Notes: generated by a model not told the origin, from the letters alone. 64,000 nucleotides of DNA from Xanthobacter autotrophicus Py2 (GCA_000017645.1 CP000781.1:2219501-2283500), one strand, 5' to 3'. Shown: positions 43,467-53,188, numbered from the stretch's first letter. Numbers and translations: made by a program.

Positions 43467-44593
43467 CCGGCGTCGCCCTTCTGGCCGCCAGGCGCACGGC
43501 GGTGGTGCCGCGCGGCGGCGCCTTCCGCGACATGGAGCCCTTCGCCCTGGCGGCGGCCCTGATCGGACCCATCCTCGCCGAGGCCGGCATAGCTGCGGCC
43601 GCAGTGGACGAGGTGATTCTCGGCAATGCCCTGTCCGGCGGGGGCAATGTGGCGCGGGTGGCGGCGCTCGCCGCCGGCCTGCCCCAGCACGTCCCGGCGC
43701 TGACGCTGGACACCCAATGCTGTTCGGGCCTCGACGCCATCCGCATGGGCGCGGCCCGCATTGCTGCGGGGGAGGCGCGCTATGTGCTCGCCGGGGGCGT
43801 GGAAAGCTTCAGCCGCGCCCCGCTGCGCGCCCATCGTCCGCGCAACAAGGACGAGGCGCCGGCCTTCTACCGCCAGCCCGCTTTCACCCCCTGGCCGGAG
43901 CGCGAGCCGGACCTTGCCGCCGCAGCGGCGGAACTGGCCCGCGCCGAGGGCATCCCCCGGCCGGCACAGGAGGCCTTTGCGATGGAAAGCCATCGCCGTG
44001 CGCTGGCTCTCCCGCCGCCGGACGGCGAGATCGTGCCGGTGATTGGCGTGGCCACGGACCCGTTCGCGCGGGTCCTGTCCCCGGCCTTGCTGGCCCGCCT
44101 GCCGGTGATCGCGGGGGACGCGGCCTTCGGGGTCACCGCCGCCACCACGGCGGTGGAGGCGGATGCGGCGGCCATGGTGCTGCTCGGGCCGGGTGGGGCA
44201 GGGCCTGTTCAAGTGCTGGGCGCCCTGGCGCGGGGCGGAGATCCGTTGATGCCGGCGCTGGCGCCGGTGCCGGCGGTGGAGGCCCTGTGCGGGCGGCTCG
44301 GCCTTCATGCGCGCGACATGGAACATGTGGAACTGATGGAGGCCTATGCCGCCCAGGCCCTCGCCGGCATCGGGCGCCTTGGCCTTGATCCGGCGCGGGT
44401 GAATGCGCAGGGCGGCGCGCTCGCCCGGGGCCATCCCATCGGGGCTTCGGGGGCGGTGCTGGCGGTTCGGGCCTTCCAACGGCTGCGGGCTGCGGGCGGC
44501 CGGGCGCTGGTGGCCATCGCCGGGGCGGGCGGCATCGCCAGCGCCATGGTGCTATCCGGGAAAGACGAAACCCTCCCGCCGTGGCAGGATTGA
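43463..44593 (+). CDS. Thiolase-family protein with incomplete catalytic residues
   Basis: The 376-residue protein has the thiolase fold. The nucleophile loop is TLDTQCCSGLDAIRMGAARI with Cys86, and the catalytic His lies in NAQGGALARGHPIGASGAVL. The expected second Cys (CxGGGxG motif) is missing: the sequence reads VAIAGAGGIASAM. The NEAFA motif is also altered to MEAYAAQAL. It may therefore be a weak, degradative or non-condensing thiolase, or only bind acyl-CoA. It overlaps the ligase by four bases and lies three bases before the CHAD gene, so one transcript probably covers bioM to CHAD. Confidence 0.85.
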   Translation: MTGVALLAARRTAVVPRGGAFRDMEPFALAAALIGPILAEAGIAAAAVDEVILGNALSGGGNVARVAALAAGLPQHVPALTLDTQCCSGLDAIRMGAARIAAGEARYVLAGGVESFSRAPLRAHRPRNKDEAPAFYRQPAFTPWPEREPDLAAAAAELARAEGIPRPAQEAFAMESHRRALALPPPDGEIVPVIGVATDPFARVLSPALLARLPVIAGDAAFGVTAATTAVEADAAAMVLLGPGGAGPVQVLGALARGGDPLMPALAPVPAVEALCGRLGLHARDMEHVELMEAYAAQALAGIGRLGLDPARVNAQGGALARGHPIGASGAVLAVRAFQRLRAAGGRALVAIAGAGGIASAMVLSGKDETLPPWQD

Positions 44594-44596
44594 AAG

Positions 44597-45502
44597 ATGA
44601 GATCTGGACAGGATTCCGGCGGCGGCAAGATCGCGCGACCGGACACCGCTGGCCCTGCCGGGCCGCCGGCCGCCGTTTCGGCCGCGGGGCAGGCGCTGGT
44701 GTTCGCGCTCATCGATGTGCTCGACACCCTCAAGGAGGCGCTTGAGGATCCGGACCCGGTGGAGATGGTCCACGATGCCCGCAAGGCCATGAAGGAATTG
44801 CGGGCCTTGCTGCGCCTCGTGCCCGGCGACACCGCTTTGGCCTTGCGCCGGCACACGGCGGAGGTGGCCCGTGCCATGTCCGGCGCGCGCGACAAGGCGG
44901 CGGCCGGCGAGGCCATCGACGTGATCGAGTCCGCGGGCCTGCTGATTGCCTGCGACGCGGCGGATGCGCGGGCCGCCATCGGCCCCGATGCGGCGGAGCC
45001 GGAGGAGGCGGAGCGACATCGCGCCGCCCTCACGAGCTTCGGGGCCGAGGTCCGGGCGGCGCTCGCCGGCGATTTCGGCGCCGAGGTGGCGGCGGCGGAC
45101 ATCGGGGCCGGGCTTGTGAAAGCCTACCGGCAGGCCCGGCGCGCGCACTTCGCCGATCCGCACCTCCTGCACGAGGTTCGCAAGAAGGTGGTGGTCCATC
45201 GCTACCAGATGAGCTTCATCGCCTCCGCGTTCGGGGGGCGGGGCGCCAAGCGCGCCCGCAAGGCCCAGCGCCTGCGGGACATATTGGGCGCCCATCAGGA
45301 CATCGAGATCCTGCGTCCCATCCTCCAGGCGGCGCCGGATATGGCGGAGGGGACGCGGCACCGGCTCGACTTCGCCATGGACCTTGCCCAGAAGCGGCTG
45401 AAGAAGAAAGGCCGCCTGCGGCACAAGGCGCTGTTCCGGCTGCGGCCCAAGGCATTTCTCGCCCGCTATCGCGATCTGCTTGAGCCGGTCGCGGCCATTT
45501 GA
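44597..45502 (+). CDS. CHAD domain protein (polyphosphate-binding)
   Basis: The 301-residue protein is built of a CHAD domain, a histidine-rich alpha-helical bundle. Conserved pieces are EMVHDARKAMKELRALLRLV, LHEVRKKVVVHRYQM and KRARKAQRLRDILGAHQDIE. Basic residues line a groove that binds inorganic polyphosphate in studied members. A basic tail (QKRLKKKGRLRHKALFRLRP) follows. Its site AGGATTGAAAG and position directly after the thiolase suggest it belongs to the same operon. PHA synthase is the next gene, which fits reports that CHAD proteins sit on storage granules. Confidence 0.87.
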   Translation: MRSGQDSGGGKIARPDTAGPAGPPAAVSAAGQALVFALIDVLDTLKEALEDPDPVEMVHDARKAMKELRALLRLVPGDTALALRRHTAEVARAMSGARDKAAAGEAIDVIESAGLLIACDAADARAAIGPDAAEPEEAERHRAALTSFGAEVRAALAGDFGAEVAAADIGAGLVKAYRQARRAHFADPHLLHEVRKKVVVHRYQMSFIASAFGGRGAKRARKAQRLRDILGAHQDIEILRPILQAAPDMAEGTRHRLDFAMDLAQKRLKKKGRLRHKALFRLRPKAFLARYRDLLEPVAAI

Positions 45503-45569
45503 TGCCGGTCATGGTGCCGTAATGAGCGACGCGCATGCTTTGACATTGAGCCGGGGTACGATCCGATCG

Positions 45570-45582
45570 GATTGACTCAATC
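45570..45582. promoter_or_regulatory. Perfect palindrome upstream of phaC
   Basis: GATTGACTCAATC is a perfect 6-bp inverted repeat around one base, about 115 bases before the phaC start, next to CCGATCGG. It could be an operator; the binding protein is unknown. Confidence 0.35.
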
Positions 45583-45696
45583 TGATGGGATCGCGCCCCG
45601 GCGTGCCATGAAAGCGCCCCGAGCAGGGGCAAGGAACTGGATGTGCGTCGCCGGCGACCCGACCGGCGGCTCCCGAGTTTGTGAAGAGACCGGTCG

Positions 45697-47664
45697 ATGC
45701 CCCTCGAAACCCGCGTTCCCTCCCTGAGCCTCGTTCCGACCGCGCCGTCCGAGGCGCCGTCCGATGTGACCCCGAAGGCCGGGCCGGCCGCTCCGCCGTC
45801 CTCCGCTCCGCCTGCTTCCGTATTGCCTGCTTCCGGGACGCAGCGTCCGGCCATGGACTTCTCGCGCCTGCCGGAGTCCGCCCGGATGCTGGCGCAGACG
45901 TGGGCACGCCTGACCTGCCAGGACGACGAGGATTTCGAGAAGGGCTCGGGTCCGGAGGCGTTCCGGGCCGTGGACCGGGCAGCGGCGGCTCTGGTGGCGC
46001 GGGCCACGTCCGGCCTGTCGCCGGCGGCGCTGTCGCTGGCCTATCTCGACTGGTGGATGCATCTGGCCGCCGCCCCCGGCAAGCAGGCGGAGCTGGGGCT
46101 GAAGGCGTGGCGCAAGGCGGCGCGGTTCGGCTCCTACGCGGTGGCCTCCAGCTTCGACCGGACCTTCCCCAATTGCATCACCCCCCTGCCGGGCGACGAG
46201 CGCTTCAGCGCCCCGGTGTGGCAGGACTGGCCGTTCCGTCTCTGGTACCAGGCGTTTTTGTTGAACCAGCAATGGTGGCACAACGCCACCCACGGGGTGC
46301 CCGGCGTGAAGCCCCACGACGAGGCGCTGGTGGCTTTCGCCGCGCGGCAATTGCTCGACGTGTTCTCGCCCTCCAACTCGCCTCTCACCAATCCGGAGGT
46401 CATCCGCCGGACCCGCGAGACCGGCGGCATGAATTTCGTGGAGGGGGCGCGCAACGCGCTCGCCGATCTCGCCCGCAAGGCGAGCGATGCGCCGCCGGTG
46501 GGGGCTGAAGCCTTCGTTCCGGGGCAGAATGTGGCGGTGACGCCCGGCGAGGTGGTCTACCGCAACCATCTCATCGAGCTGATCCAGTATCGTGCCACCA
46601 CCAGTGAGGTGGCGGCCGAGCCGGTGCTGATCGTGCCGGCCTGGATCATGAAATATTACATCCTCGACCTGTCGCCCGAGAATTCGCTGGTGCGCCATCT
46701 GGTCTCGAAGGGCCACACGGTGTTCTGCATCTCGTGGCGCAACGTGACCGAGGAAGACCGCCACCTCGGCTTCGACGACTACCGCACGCAGGGCGTCATG
46801 GCGGCGCTCGACGCCATCGCGGCCATCGTGCCCGGCAGCAAGGTGCATGCGGCGGGCTATTGCCTCGGCGGCACGCTGCTGTCGGTGGCCGCCGCTGCCA
46901 TGGCACGGGCCAACGATGCGCGGCTCGCCTCGGTCACCCTGCTGGCGGCGCAGACCGACTTCTCGGAGGCCGGCGAGCTCCAGCTCTTCGTCGATCCCAG
47001 CGAGCTCTATACGCTGGAAAGCATGATGTGGGACCAGGGCTATCTCGCCGCCGGGCAGATGGCCGGGGCGTTCGAGATGCTGCGCTCCAACGATCTCGTC
47101 TGGTCGCGCCTGGTCCACGAATATCTGATGGGCGAGCGCGCGCCCATGAACGACCTCATGGCCTGGAACGCGGACGCCACCCGCATGCCCTACCGCATGC
47201 ATTCGGACTATCTGCGCCGCTTCTTCCTCGACAACGATCTTGCCGCCGGCCGCTACCGCGTGGACGGGCGGCCGGTGTCGCTGCTCGACATCAAGGTGCC
47301 GCTGTTCGTGGTGGGCACGGAGCGCGACCACGTGGCGCCGTGGCGGTCGGTGTTCAAGATCCACCAGCTCACCGACACCGATGTCACCTTCGTGCTCACC
47401 TCCGGCGGGCACAATGCGGGCATCGTGAGCGAGCCGGGGCACAAGCACCGGCACTTCCGGCTGCATGAGACCAGGCACGGCAACATGCATCTGGGGCCGG
47501 ACGAATGGGTGGAAGCCACCAAGCCGCAGGACGGCTCCTGGTGGCTCGCCTGGGACGATTGGCTGGCGGCGCGCTCCACCGGGCCGGTGGGCCTGCCGAA
47601 GATCGGCGGCCCCGGCTATCCGGCGCTCGGGCCGGCGCCGGGCACCTATGTGATGCAGCGTTGA
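45697..47664 (+). CDS. phaC: Poly(3-hydroxyalkanoate) synthase, class I
   Basis: The 655-residue enzyme polymerises (R)-3-hydroxyacyl-CoA into PHA granules. The lipase-like box is AAGYCLGGTLLSVA with the catalytic Cys. The catalytic Asp is in FVVGTERDHVAPWRSVFKIH, and the His is in VLTSGGHNAGIVSEPGHKHR. The N-terminal family domain shows PVWQDWPFRLWYQAFLLNQQ. The first about 50 residues are a Pro/Ala/Ser-rich extension that makes it longer than most class I enzymes (about 590). PhaA, PhaB and PhaR genes are not in the window. The start follows AAGAGACCGG. Confidence 0.95.
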   Translation: MPLETRVPSLSLVPTAPSEAPSDVTPKAGPAAPPSSAPPASVLPASGTQRPAMDFSRLPESARMLAQTWARLTCQDDEDFEKGSGPEAFRAVDRAAAALVARATSGLSPAALSLAYLDWWMHLAAAPGKQAELGLKAWRKAARFGSYAVASSFDRTFPNCITPLPGDERFSAPVWQDWPFRLWYQAFLLNQQWWHNATHGVPGVKPHDEALVAFAARQLLDVFSPSNSPLTNPEVIRRTRETGGMNFVEGARNALADLARKASDAPPVGAEAFVPGQNVAVTPGEVVYRNHLIELIQYRATTSEVAAEPVLIVPAWIMKYYILDLSPENSLVRHLVSKGHTVFCISWRNVTEEDRHLGFDDYRTQGVMAALDAIAAIVPGSKVHAAGYCLGGTLLSVAAAAMARANDARLASVTLLAAQTDFSEAGELQLFVDPSELYTLESMMWDQGYLAAGQMAGAFEMLRSNDLVWSRLVHEYLMGERAPMNDLMAWNADATRMPYRMHSDYLRRFFLDNDLAAGRYRVDGRPVSLLDIKVPLFVVGTERDHVAPWRSVFKIHQLTDTDVTFVLTSGGHNAGIVSEPGHKHRHFRLHETRHGNMHLGPDEWVEATKPQDGSWWLAWDDWLAARSTGPVGLPKIGGPGYPALGPAPGTYVMQR

Positions 47665-47683
47665 GGACGTTCCGGCCTCGGGG

Positions 47684-48667
47684 TCACGGCACCAGCACGG
47701 CCGCGCCCTTCAGGCGGCCGTGGCGCAGGTCGTCCAGCGCTTCGTTGGCCTGCGCCAGGGGATAGGGCGTCACATGGGTGGTGACGCCGGCCTTGGGGGC
47801 CAGCGCCAGGAACTCGTGGGCATCCGCCCGGGTCAGGTTCGCCACCGACAGGATCTTCCGCTCCTCCCACAGCCAGCGATAGGGGAAGGAGGGGATGTCG
47901 CTCATATGGATGCCGCCGCACACCACGCGTCCGCCCTTGCGCACGGCGCGCAGGGCCTGCGGCACCAATTCCCCCGCCGGAGCGAAGATGAGGGCGGCGT
48001 CCAGCGGCTCGGGGGCGGGGGCGTCGGAGGGGCCGGCATAGACGGCGCCGAGGGAGCGGGCGAAGTCCTGCGCCGCCTCATCCCCAGGCCGGGTGAAGGC
48101 ATAGATCTCCCTGCCCTGGAAGCGGGCCACCTGGGCGATGATGTGAGCCGCCGCGCCGAAGCCGTAGACGCCGACGCGCCGGCCTTCCCCCGCCATCTTC
48201 AGGGTGCGCCAGCCGATGAGGCCGGCGCAGAGCAGCGGCGCCAGCGCGGTGTCGTCGCCCGCTTCGCCGAGGGGATAGACGAAGCTGGCATCCGCCACCG
48301 TGTGAGTGGCGAAGCCGCCGTCCCGCGTGCAGCCGGTGAAGGCGGGAGTGTCGCAGAGGTTTTCCTCCTGCGCGGCGCAATAGGGGCAGGTGCCGCAGGC
48401 GTGGCCGAGCCAGCCCACGCCCACCCGCTCTCCGAGCCTGAGGTGGGACACGCCGGCACCCAGCATCGCCACCCGCCCGACGATCTCATGGCCGGGCACG
48501 ATGGGACGCACGGTCTGGGGCAGTTCCCCGTCCACCACATGGAGGTCGGTGCGGCAGACGCCGCAGGCGGTGACCGCGATCAACACCTCGCCCGGTCCCG
48601 CGACCGGGTCGGGCCGCTCCTGCGCGACCAACCTGTCGCCGCTGCGCTTCAGGACCATGGCGAGCAT
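47684..48667 (-). CDS. Zinc-dependent alcohol dehydrogenase family protein
   Basis: The 327-residue medium-chain dehydrogenase has a catalytic zinc site in TACGVCRTDLHVVDGELP with PGHE, and the structural zinc loop CGTCPYCAAQEENLC. The cofactor strand is RVGVYGFGAAAHIIAQVARF, a GFGAAA variant of the usual GxGxxG. This subtype is widespread in rhizobia as AdhA-like enzymes; the natural alcohol is not known. The start MLAMVLKRSG follows GGAGG. It converges on phaC with a 19-base gap and no visible hairpin terminator there. Confidence 0.88.
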   Translation of the reverse strand: MLAMVLKRSGDRLVAQERPDPVAGPGEVLIAVTACGVCRTDLHVVDGELPQTVRPIVPGHEIVGRVAMLGAGVSHLRLGERVGVGWLGHACGTCPYCAAQEENLCDTPAFTGCTRDGGFATHTVADASFVYPLGEAGDDTALAPLLCAGLIGWRTLKMAGEGRRVGVYGFGAAAHIIAQVARFQGREIYAFTRPGDEAAQDFARSLGAVYAGPSDAPAPEPLDAALIFAPAGELVPQALRAVRKGGRVVCGGIHMSDIPSFPYRWLWEERKILSVANLTRADAHEFLALAPKAGVTTHVTPYPLAQANEALDDLRHGRLKGAAVLVP

Positions 48668-48682
48668 GCGGACCTCCGAGAA

Positions 48683-48725
48683 TTGACCGATGGCGGGTGA
48701 GAGAAGCTCACCCGCCATCGGTCAA
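48683..48725. repeat. Perfect 19-bp inverted repeat with 5-base loop
   Basis: TTGACCGATGGCGGGTGAG and its exact complement flank AGAAG, between mbfA and the alcohol dehydrogenase gene. The stem is very stable but has no T-tract on either strand. It may be a transcriptional attenuator, an mRNA-end structure or a REP-like element. Confidence 0.75.
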
Positions 48726-48857
48726 GCCCGCGCGGCGTTTGAGCGTAACTCGCTCGGCATCGGTCGAAGACCGAGGCCGACGGTATAAAGAGCAAGGTTC
48801 GCACCCTTGCGGTCGCCGCGCCAATGATCTTGAGCAAGCTGCAGCGGCGTGGCGCCG

Positions 48858-49835
48858 TCAGCTGCCGCCGATGAAGATGCCGGCCGCCAGCACCAGCGCG
48901 CCGCCCAGCACCACCTGCATCACCGAGCGCCAGAACGGCGTCTCCATGAAGCGGTTCTGGATGAAGGCGATGGCCCAGAGTTCGATGAACACCACGATGA
49001 TGGCGATGACCGTCGCGGTCCAGAATTCCGGGATCAGGTAGGGCAGGGCGTGGCCCAGGCCGCCCACCGCTGTCATCACGCCGGAGGCGATGCCGCGCTT
49101 GATGGGCGAGCCGCGACCGGAGATGACGCCGTCGTCGTGCACCGCCTCGGTGAAGCCCATGGAGATGCCCGCGCCCACCGCCGCGGCGAGGCCCACCAGC
49201 AGGGTGGTGTGGGAATTCTGCGTGGCGAAGGCGGTGGCGAAGATGGGGGCAAGGGTGGAGACCGAGCCATCCATGAGGCCGGCAAGGCCCGGCTGCACCC
49301 AGGTGAGCACGAACTGGCGCCGGGCCTTCTCGTTCTCCTCGGCGCGCTTGTCCACCGGCAGGTAGCGGTCGGCCAGGGAGCCGGCGATCTCCTCGTGCTG
49401 CAGCTCGGTCTGGTAGAGGCTTTCCAGCAGCTTGATCGTGCCCGGGTCGGTCGCCTTCTTCTTGGCCTGAAGGTAGAAGTTGGCGGATTCGTCCTCCATC
49501 CGCCCGACTTCCGCGCGGATGCGCTCGATGCCGAGATTGGCCACTGCCCACACCGGGCGGCGATGGTAATAGCCGGCGATGCTCTCGCGCCGGATCAGCG
49601 GCACGTGGGCGCCGAAGCGGCGTTCATATTCGCGGGTAAGGCTGGTGGCATGGCCGCGCTCCTGGGCCGCCATGGCATCGAACACCTTGGCGGTGTCCGG
49701 ATAGTCCTTGCGCAGGGTCTCGGCATAGTCGGTGTAGGTGTAGGCGTCGTCCTCCTCCGAGGAGATGGCGAGGGCGAGGATTTCCTGTTCGGACAGATCG
49801 GCAAAGCGACGACGGCCGGGGAAAAAGCGGGGCAT
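48858..49835 (-). CDS. mbfA: Membrane-bound ferritin MbfA (ferritin-like + VIT1/CCC1)
   Basis: The 325-residue protein joins an N-terminal ferritin-like diiron domain (residues about 15-165; Glu/His ligands in AISSEEDDAYTYTDYAETL, MAAQERGHATSL, MEDESANFYLQ, and QTELQHEEIAGSL) to a C-terminal VIT1/CCC1-type membrane domain (QPGLAGLMDGSVSTLAPIFA, then four more helices). MbfA exports iron and protects from peroxide in rhizobia and Agrobacterium. The start MPRFFPGRRR was chosen over the TTG five codons upstream. An Irr-type box lies 15 bases upstream and fits the known Irr control of mbfA. Confidence 0.95.
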   Translation of the reverse strand: MPRFFPGRRRFADLSEQEILALAISSEEDDAYTYTDYAETLRKDYPDTAKVFDAMAAQERGHATSLTREYERRFGAHVPLIRRESIAGYYHRRPVWAVANLGIERIRAEVGRMEDESANFYLQAKKKATDPGTIKLLESLYQTELQHEEIAGSLADRYLPVDKRAEENEKARRQFVLTWVQPGLAGLMDGSVSTLAPIFATAFATQNSHTTLLVGLAAAVGAGISMGFTEAVHDDGVISGRGSPIKRGIASGVMTAVGGLGHALPYLIPEFWTATVIAIIVVFIELWAIAFIQNRFMETPFWRSVMQVVLGGALVLAAGIFIGGS

Positions 49836-49850
49836 CCCGGATGACTCCAA

Positions 49851-49867
49851 ATTAGAATATTTCTAAT
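49851..49867. promoter_or_regulatory. Irr-type iron-control element between mbfA and the metal ATPase
   Basis: ATTAGAATATTTCTAAT is a perfect 7-bp inverted repeat around TAT, close to the ICE/Irr-box consensus TTAGAA-N3-TTCTAA. It stands in an AT-rich island between divergent genes, 15 bases from the mbfA start and 79 from the ATPase start, so one Irr site could serve both. Confidence 0.7.
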
Positions 49868-49946
49868 ATCAATAGACGAACGATATCCGCAACGGCAATG
49901 CGACCGCATGGCCAAACGCCGGATGGCTACCGGCGAGGAGAGATGC

Positions 49947-51836
49947 ATGCCCGGGGCGGCACGGACTGTGATGGGCGTCGGCCTGGCGCGCAACCGCTAC
50001 CTCCTGCTCACGGCGGCCGTGCTGCCGCTGGTCACCGGCCTCGGCCTGCTGGTGGCGGGGCAGGATCGCGCGGCGTTCTTTGCCTTCGTGGCCGGCACCG
50101 TGCCGGTGCTCGCGGTGCTGGTGTTCGACATCGCGCGGGCGCTGGGGGAAGGCCGGTTCGGCCTCGACCTGCTGGCGGCCCTGTCCATGGCCACGGCGCT
50201 GGCCTTCGGCGAGCCGCTGGCGGGTAACGTGGTCGCCCTGATGTATGCCGGCGGCCAGCAACTGGAGCGCTTCGCCGAGGGCCGCGCCCGGAGGGAGATG
50301 ACCGCGCTCGCCGCCCGCGCCCCCCGCTCGGCCCTGCTGCGGGAGGGCGACACGCTCCGGGAGGTGCCCATCGGCGCGCTGAAGGCGGGCAACCTCATCG
50401 TGGTGCGGCAGGGCGACACGATCCCCGCCGACGGGCGCATCTGCGGCGGGCCGGCGGTGCTCGACCAGTCCTCCCTGACAGGTGAGGCGCACCCGGTGCG
50501 GCTGGAGGAGGGGGAGGAGGCGCCGTCGGGCGCCGTCAACGTGGGCGGCGCCTTCGACGTGCGGGTGCTCAGGTCCGCGGATGAGAGCACCTATGCGGCC
50601 ATCGTGCGTCTTGTAGAGGCGGCGGCCGCCAGCCGCGCCCCCATGGCGCGCCTCGCCGATCGCTATGCGCTCGGCTTCCTGGTGGTGTCGCTGGGGCTGG
50701 CGCTGGCTGCGGCGTTCCTCTCCGGCGATCCGCGCCGGGCTTTGGCGGTGCTGGTGGTGGCGACCCCGTGCCCGCTCATCCTCGCGGTGCCGGTGGCGCT
50801 CATGGCCGGCCTGTCGCGGGCCGCCAAACGCGGCGTGCTGGTGAAGAGCGGCGGCGCGCTGGAGAAGCTGGCCGCCGTGCGGGCGCTGGTGATCGACAAG
50901 ACCGGGACCCTCACCCACGGCAGGGCCCAGCTTCAGGAGATCCGCACCGCGCCGGACTTCGCCCCCGACGAGGTGTTGCGCCTTGCCGCCGCCCTCGACC
51001 AGGCCTCCAGCCATGTGGTGGCGGCGGCTCTGGTGGCGGCGGCCAAAGCCCGCGGCCTCGCCCTCGCCGTGCCGGAGGGCGTGGCGGAAGAGGGCGGCGT
51101 CGGTGTCACCGGGCGGGTGGAAGGCCGGGAGGTGGCCGTGGGCGGCTGCAGTTTCGTCGCGGCGCGGGCCACCAGCGACGGGGACGCCCTGCGTGCCTGC
51201 CTGCCGGCGGCGAGCGCGGTGGTCGCGGTCGGCATCGACGGATGCTTTGCCGGCCTGCTCATTCTCGCCGACCAGGTGCGGGACGATGCGGGGGAGATGG
51301 TGCGGGCCCTTCGGGCCGGCGGGGTGGACCACATCGTCCTCGCTTCGGGCGACCGCGCGGAAGCGGTGGAGGCGTTGGGCCGCAGCCTCGGCCTCGACAG
51401 CTGGGTGGGCGACCTTCAGCCCGGCGGCAAGGTCTCCCACGTCACCGATGCCCGTGCCCGCGCCCATGCCCGGCGCGACTCGGGCACGGTGATGATGGTG
51501 GGCGACGGGGTCAACGACGCCCCGGCTTTGGCCGCTGCCGATGTGGGCGTGGCGCTGGGCGCGCGCGGCGCCGCCGCCTCTGCCGAGGTGGCGGACGTGG
51601 TGCTGCTGGTGGACCGGCTGGATCGGCTCGGCGAGGCCATGGCCATTGCCCGACGGGCGCTCGCCATCGCACGGCAGAGCGTGTTCGTGGGCATCGCCCT
51701 GTCGCTCATCGGCATGCTGGCGGCCGCCTTCGGCTTTCTGGAGCCGGTGGCCGGCGCCCTGCTGCAGGAGGCCATCGACGTGGCGGTGATCCTCAACGCC
51801 CTCCGGGTGCTGATCCCCGGGCCGGGGGAGGGGTGA
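49947..51836 (+). CDS. P1B-type heavy-metal ATPase with TPC motif
   Basis: The 629-residue pump lacks an N-terminal metal-binding domain and starts directly with membrane helices. The metal motif in helix 6 is ATPCPLILAVPVALMAGLS, the TPC type. The phosphorylation site is VIDKTGTLTHGRAQ, the actuator loop SSLTGEAHPVRLEEG, and the hinge MMVGDGVNDAPALAAADVG. The invariant HP dipeptide of the nucleotide domain is replaced by HV (DQASSHVVAAALV). TPC pumps of the P1B-5 kind move Fe, Ni or Co, but the C-terminal hemerythrin domain of Nia is absent. ATG at 49947 follows GAGGAGAG. Its divergence from mbfA over an Irr-like box suggests Fe(II) efflux; this is inference. Confidence 0.88.
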   Translation: MPGAARTVMGVGLARNRYLLLTAAVLPLVTGLGLLVAGQDRAAFFAFVAGTVPVLAVLVFDIARALGEGRFGLDLLAALSMATALAFGEPLAGNVVALMYAGGQQLERFAEGRARREMTALAARAPRSALLREGDTLREVPIGALKAGNLIVVRQGDTIPADGRICGGPAVLDQSSLTGEAHPVRLEEGEEAPSGAVNVGGAFDVRVLRSADESTYAAIVRLVEAAAASRAPMARLADRYALGFLVVSLGLALAAAFLSGDPRRALAVLVVATPCPLILAVPVALMAGLSRAAKRGVLVKSGGALEKLAAVRALVIDKTGTLTHGRAQLQEIRTAPDFAPDEVLRLAAALDQASSHVVAAALVAAAKARGLALAVPEGVAEEGGVGVTGRVEGREVAVGGCSFVAARATSDGDALRACLPAASAVVAVGIDGCFAGLLILADQVRDDAGEMVRALRAGGVDHIVLASGDRAEAVEALGRSLGLDSWVGDLQPGGKVSHVTDARARAHARRDSGTVMMVGDGVNDAPALAAADVGVALGARGAAASAEVADVVLLVDRLDRLGEAMAIARRALAIARQSVFVGIALSLIGMLAAAFGFLEPVAGALLQEAIDVAVILNALRVLIPGPGEG

Positions 51837-51891
51837 GGGCGCACCCACCGGGCATTGCTTGAATAAAAAAAGGCCGATGGCATGAGGCATG

Positions 51892-51924
51892 AAAAAGCCG
51901 GCCGCCCCTTCGGACGGCCGGCCC
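51892..51924 (-). terminator. Rho-independent terminator of argG
   Basis: An 8-bp stem (GCCGGCCG with CGGCCGGC) with an A-tract on the left gives a T-tract on the minus strand 35 bases after argG. It may also stop transcription of the convergent ATPase gene. Confidence 0.78.
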
Positions 51925-51958
51925 TTTATCGGTCGCGCTCAGCGTTCTACCGGGCCGC

Positions 51959-53188
<1,230 letters not shown>

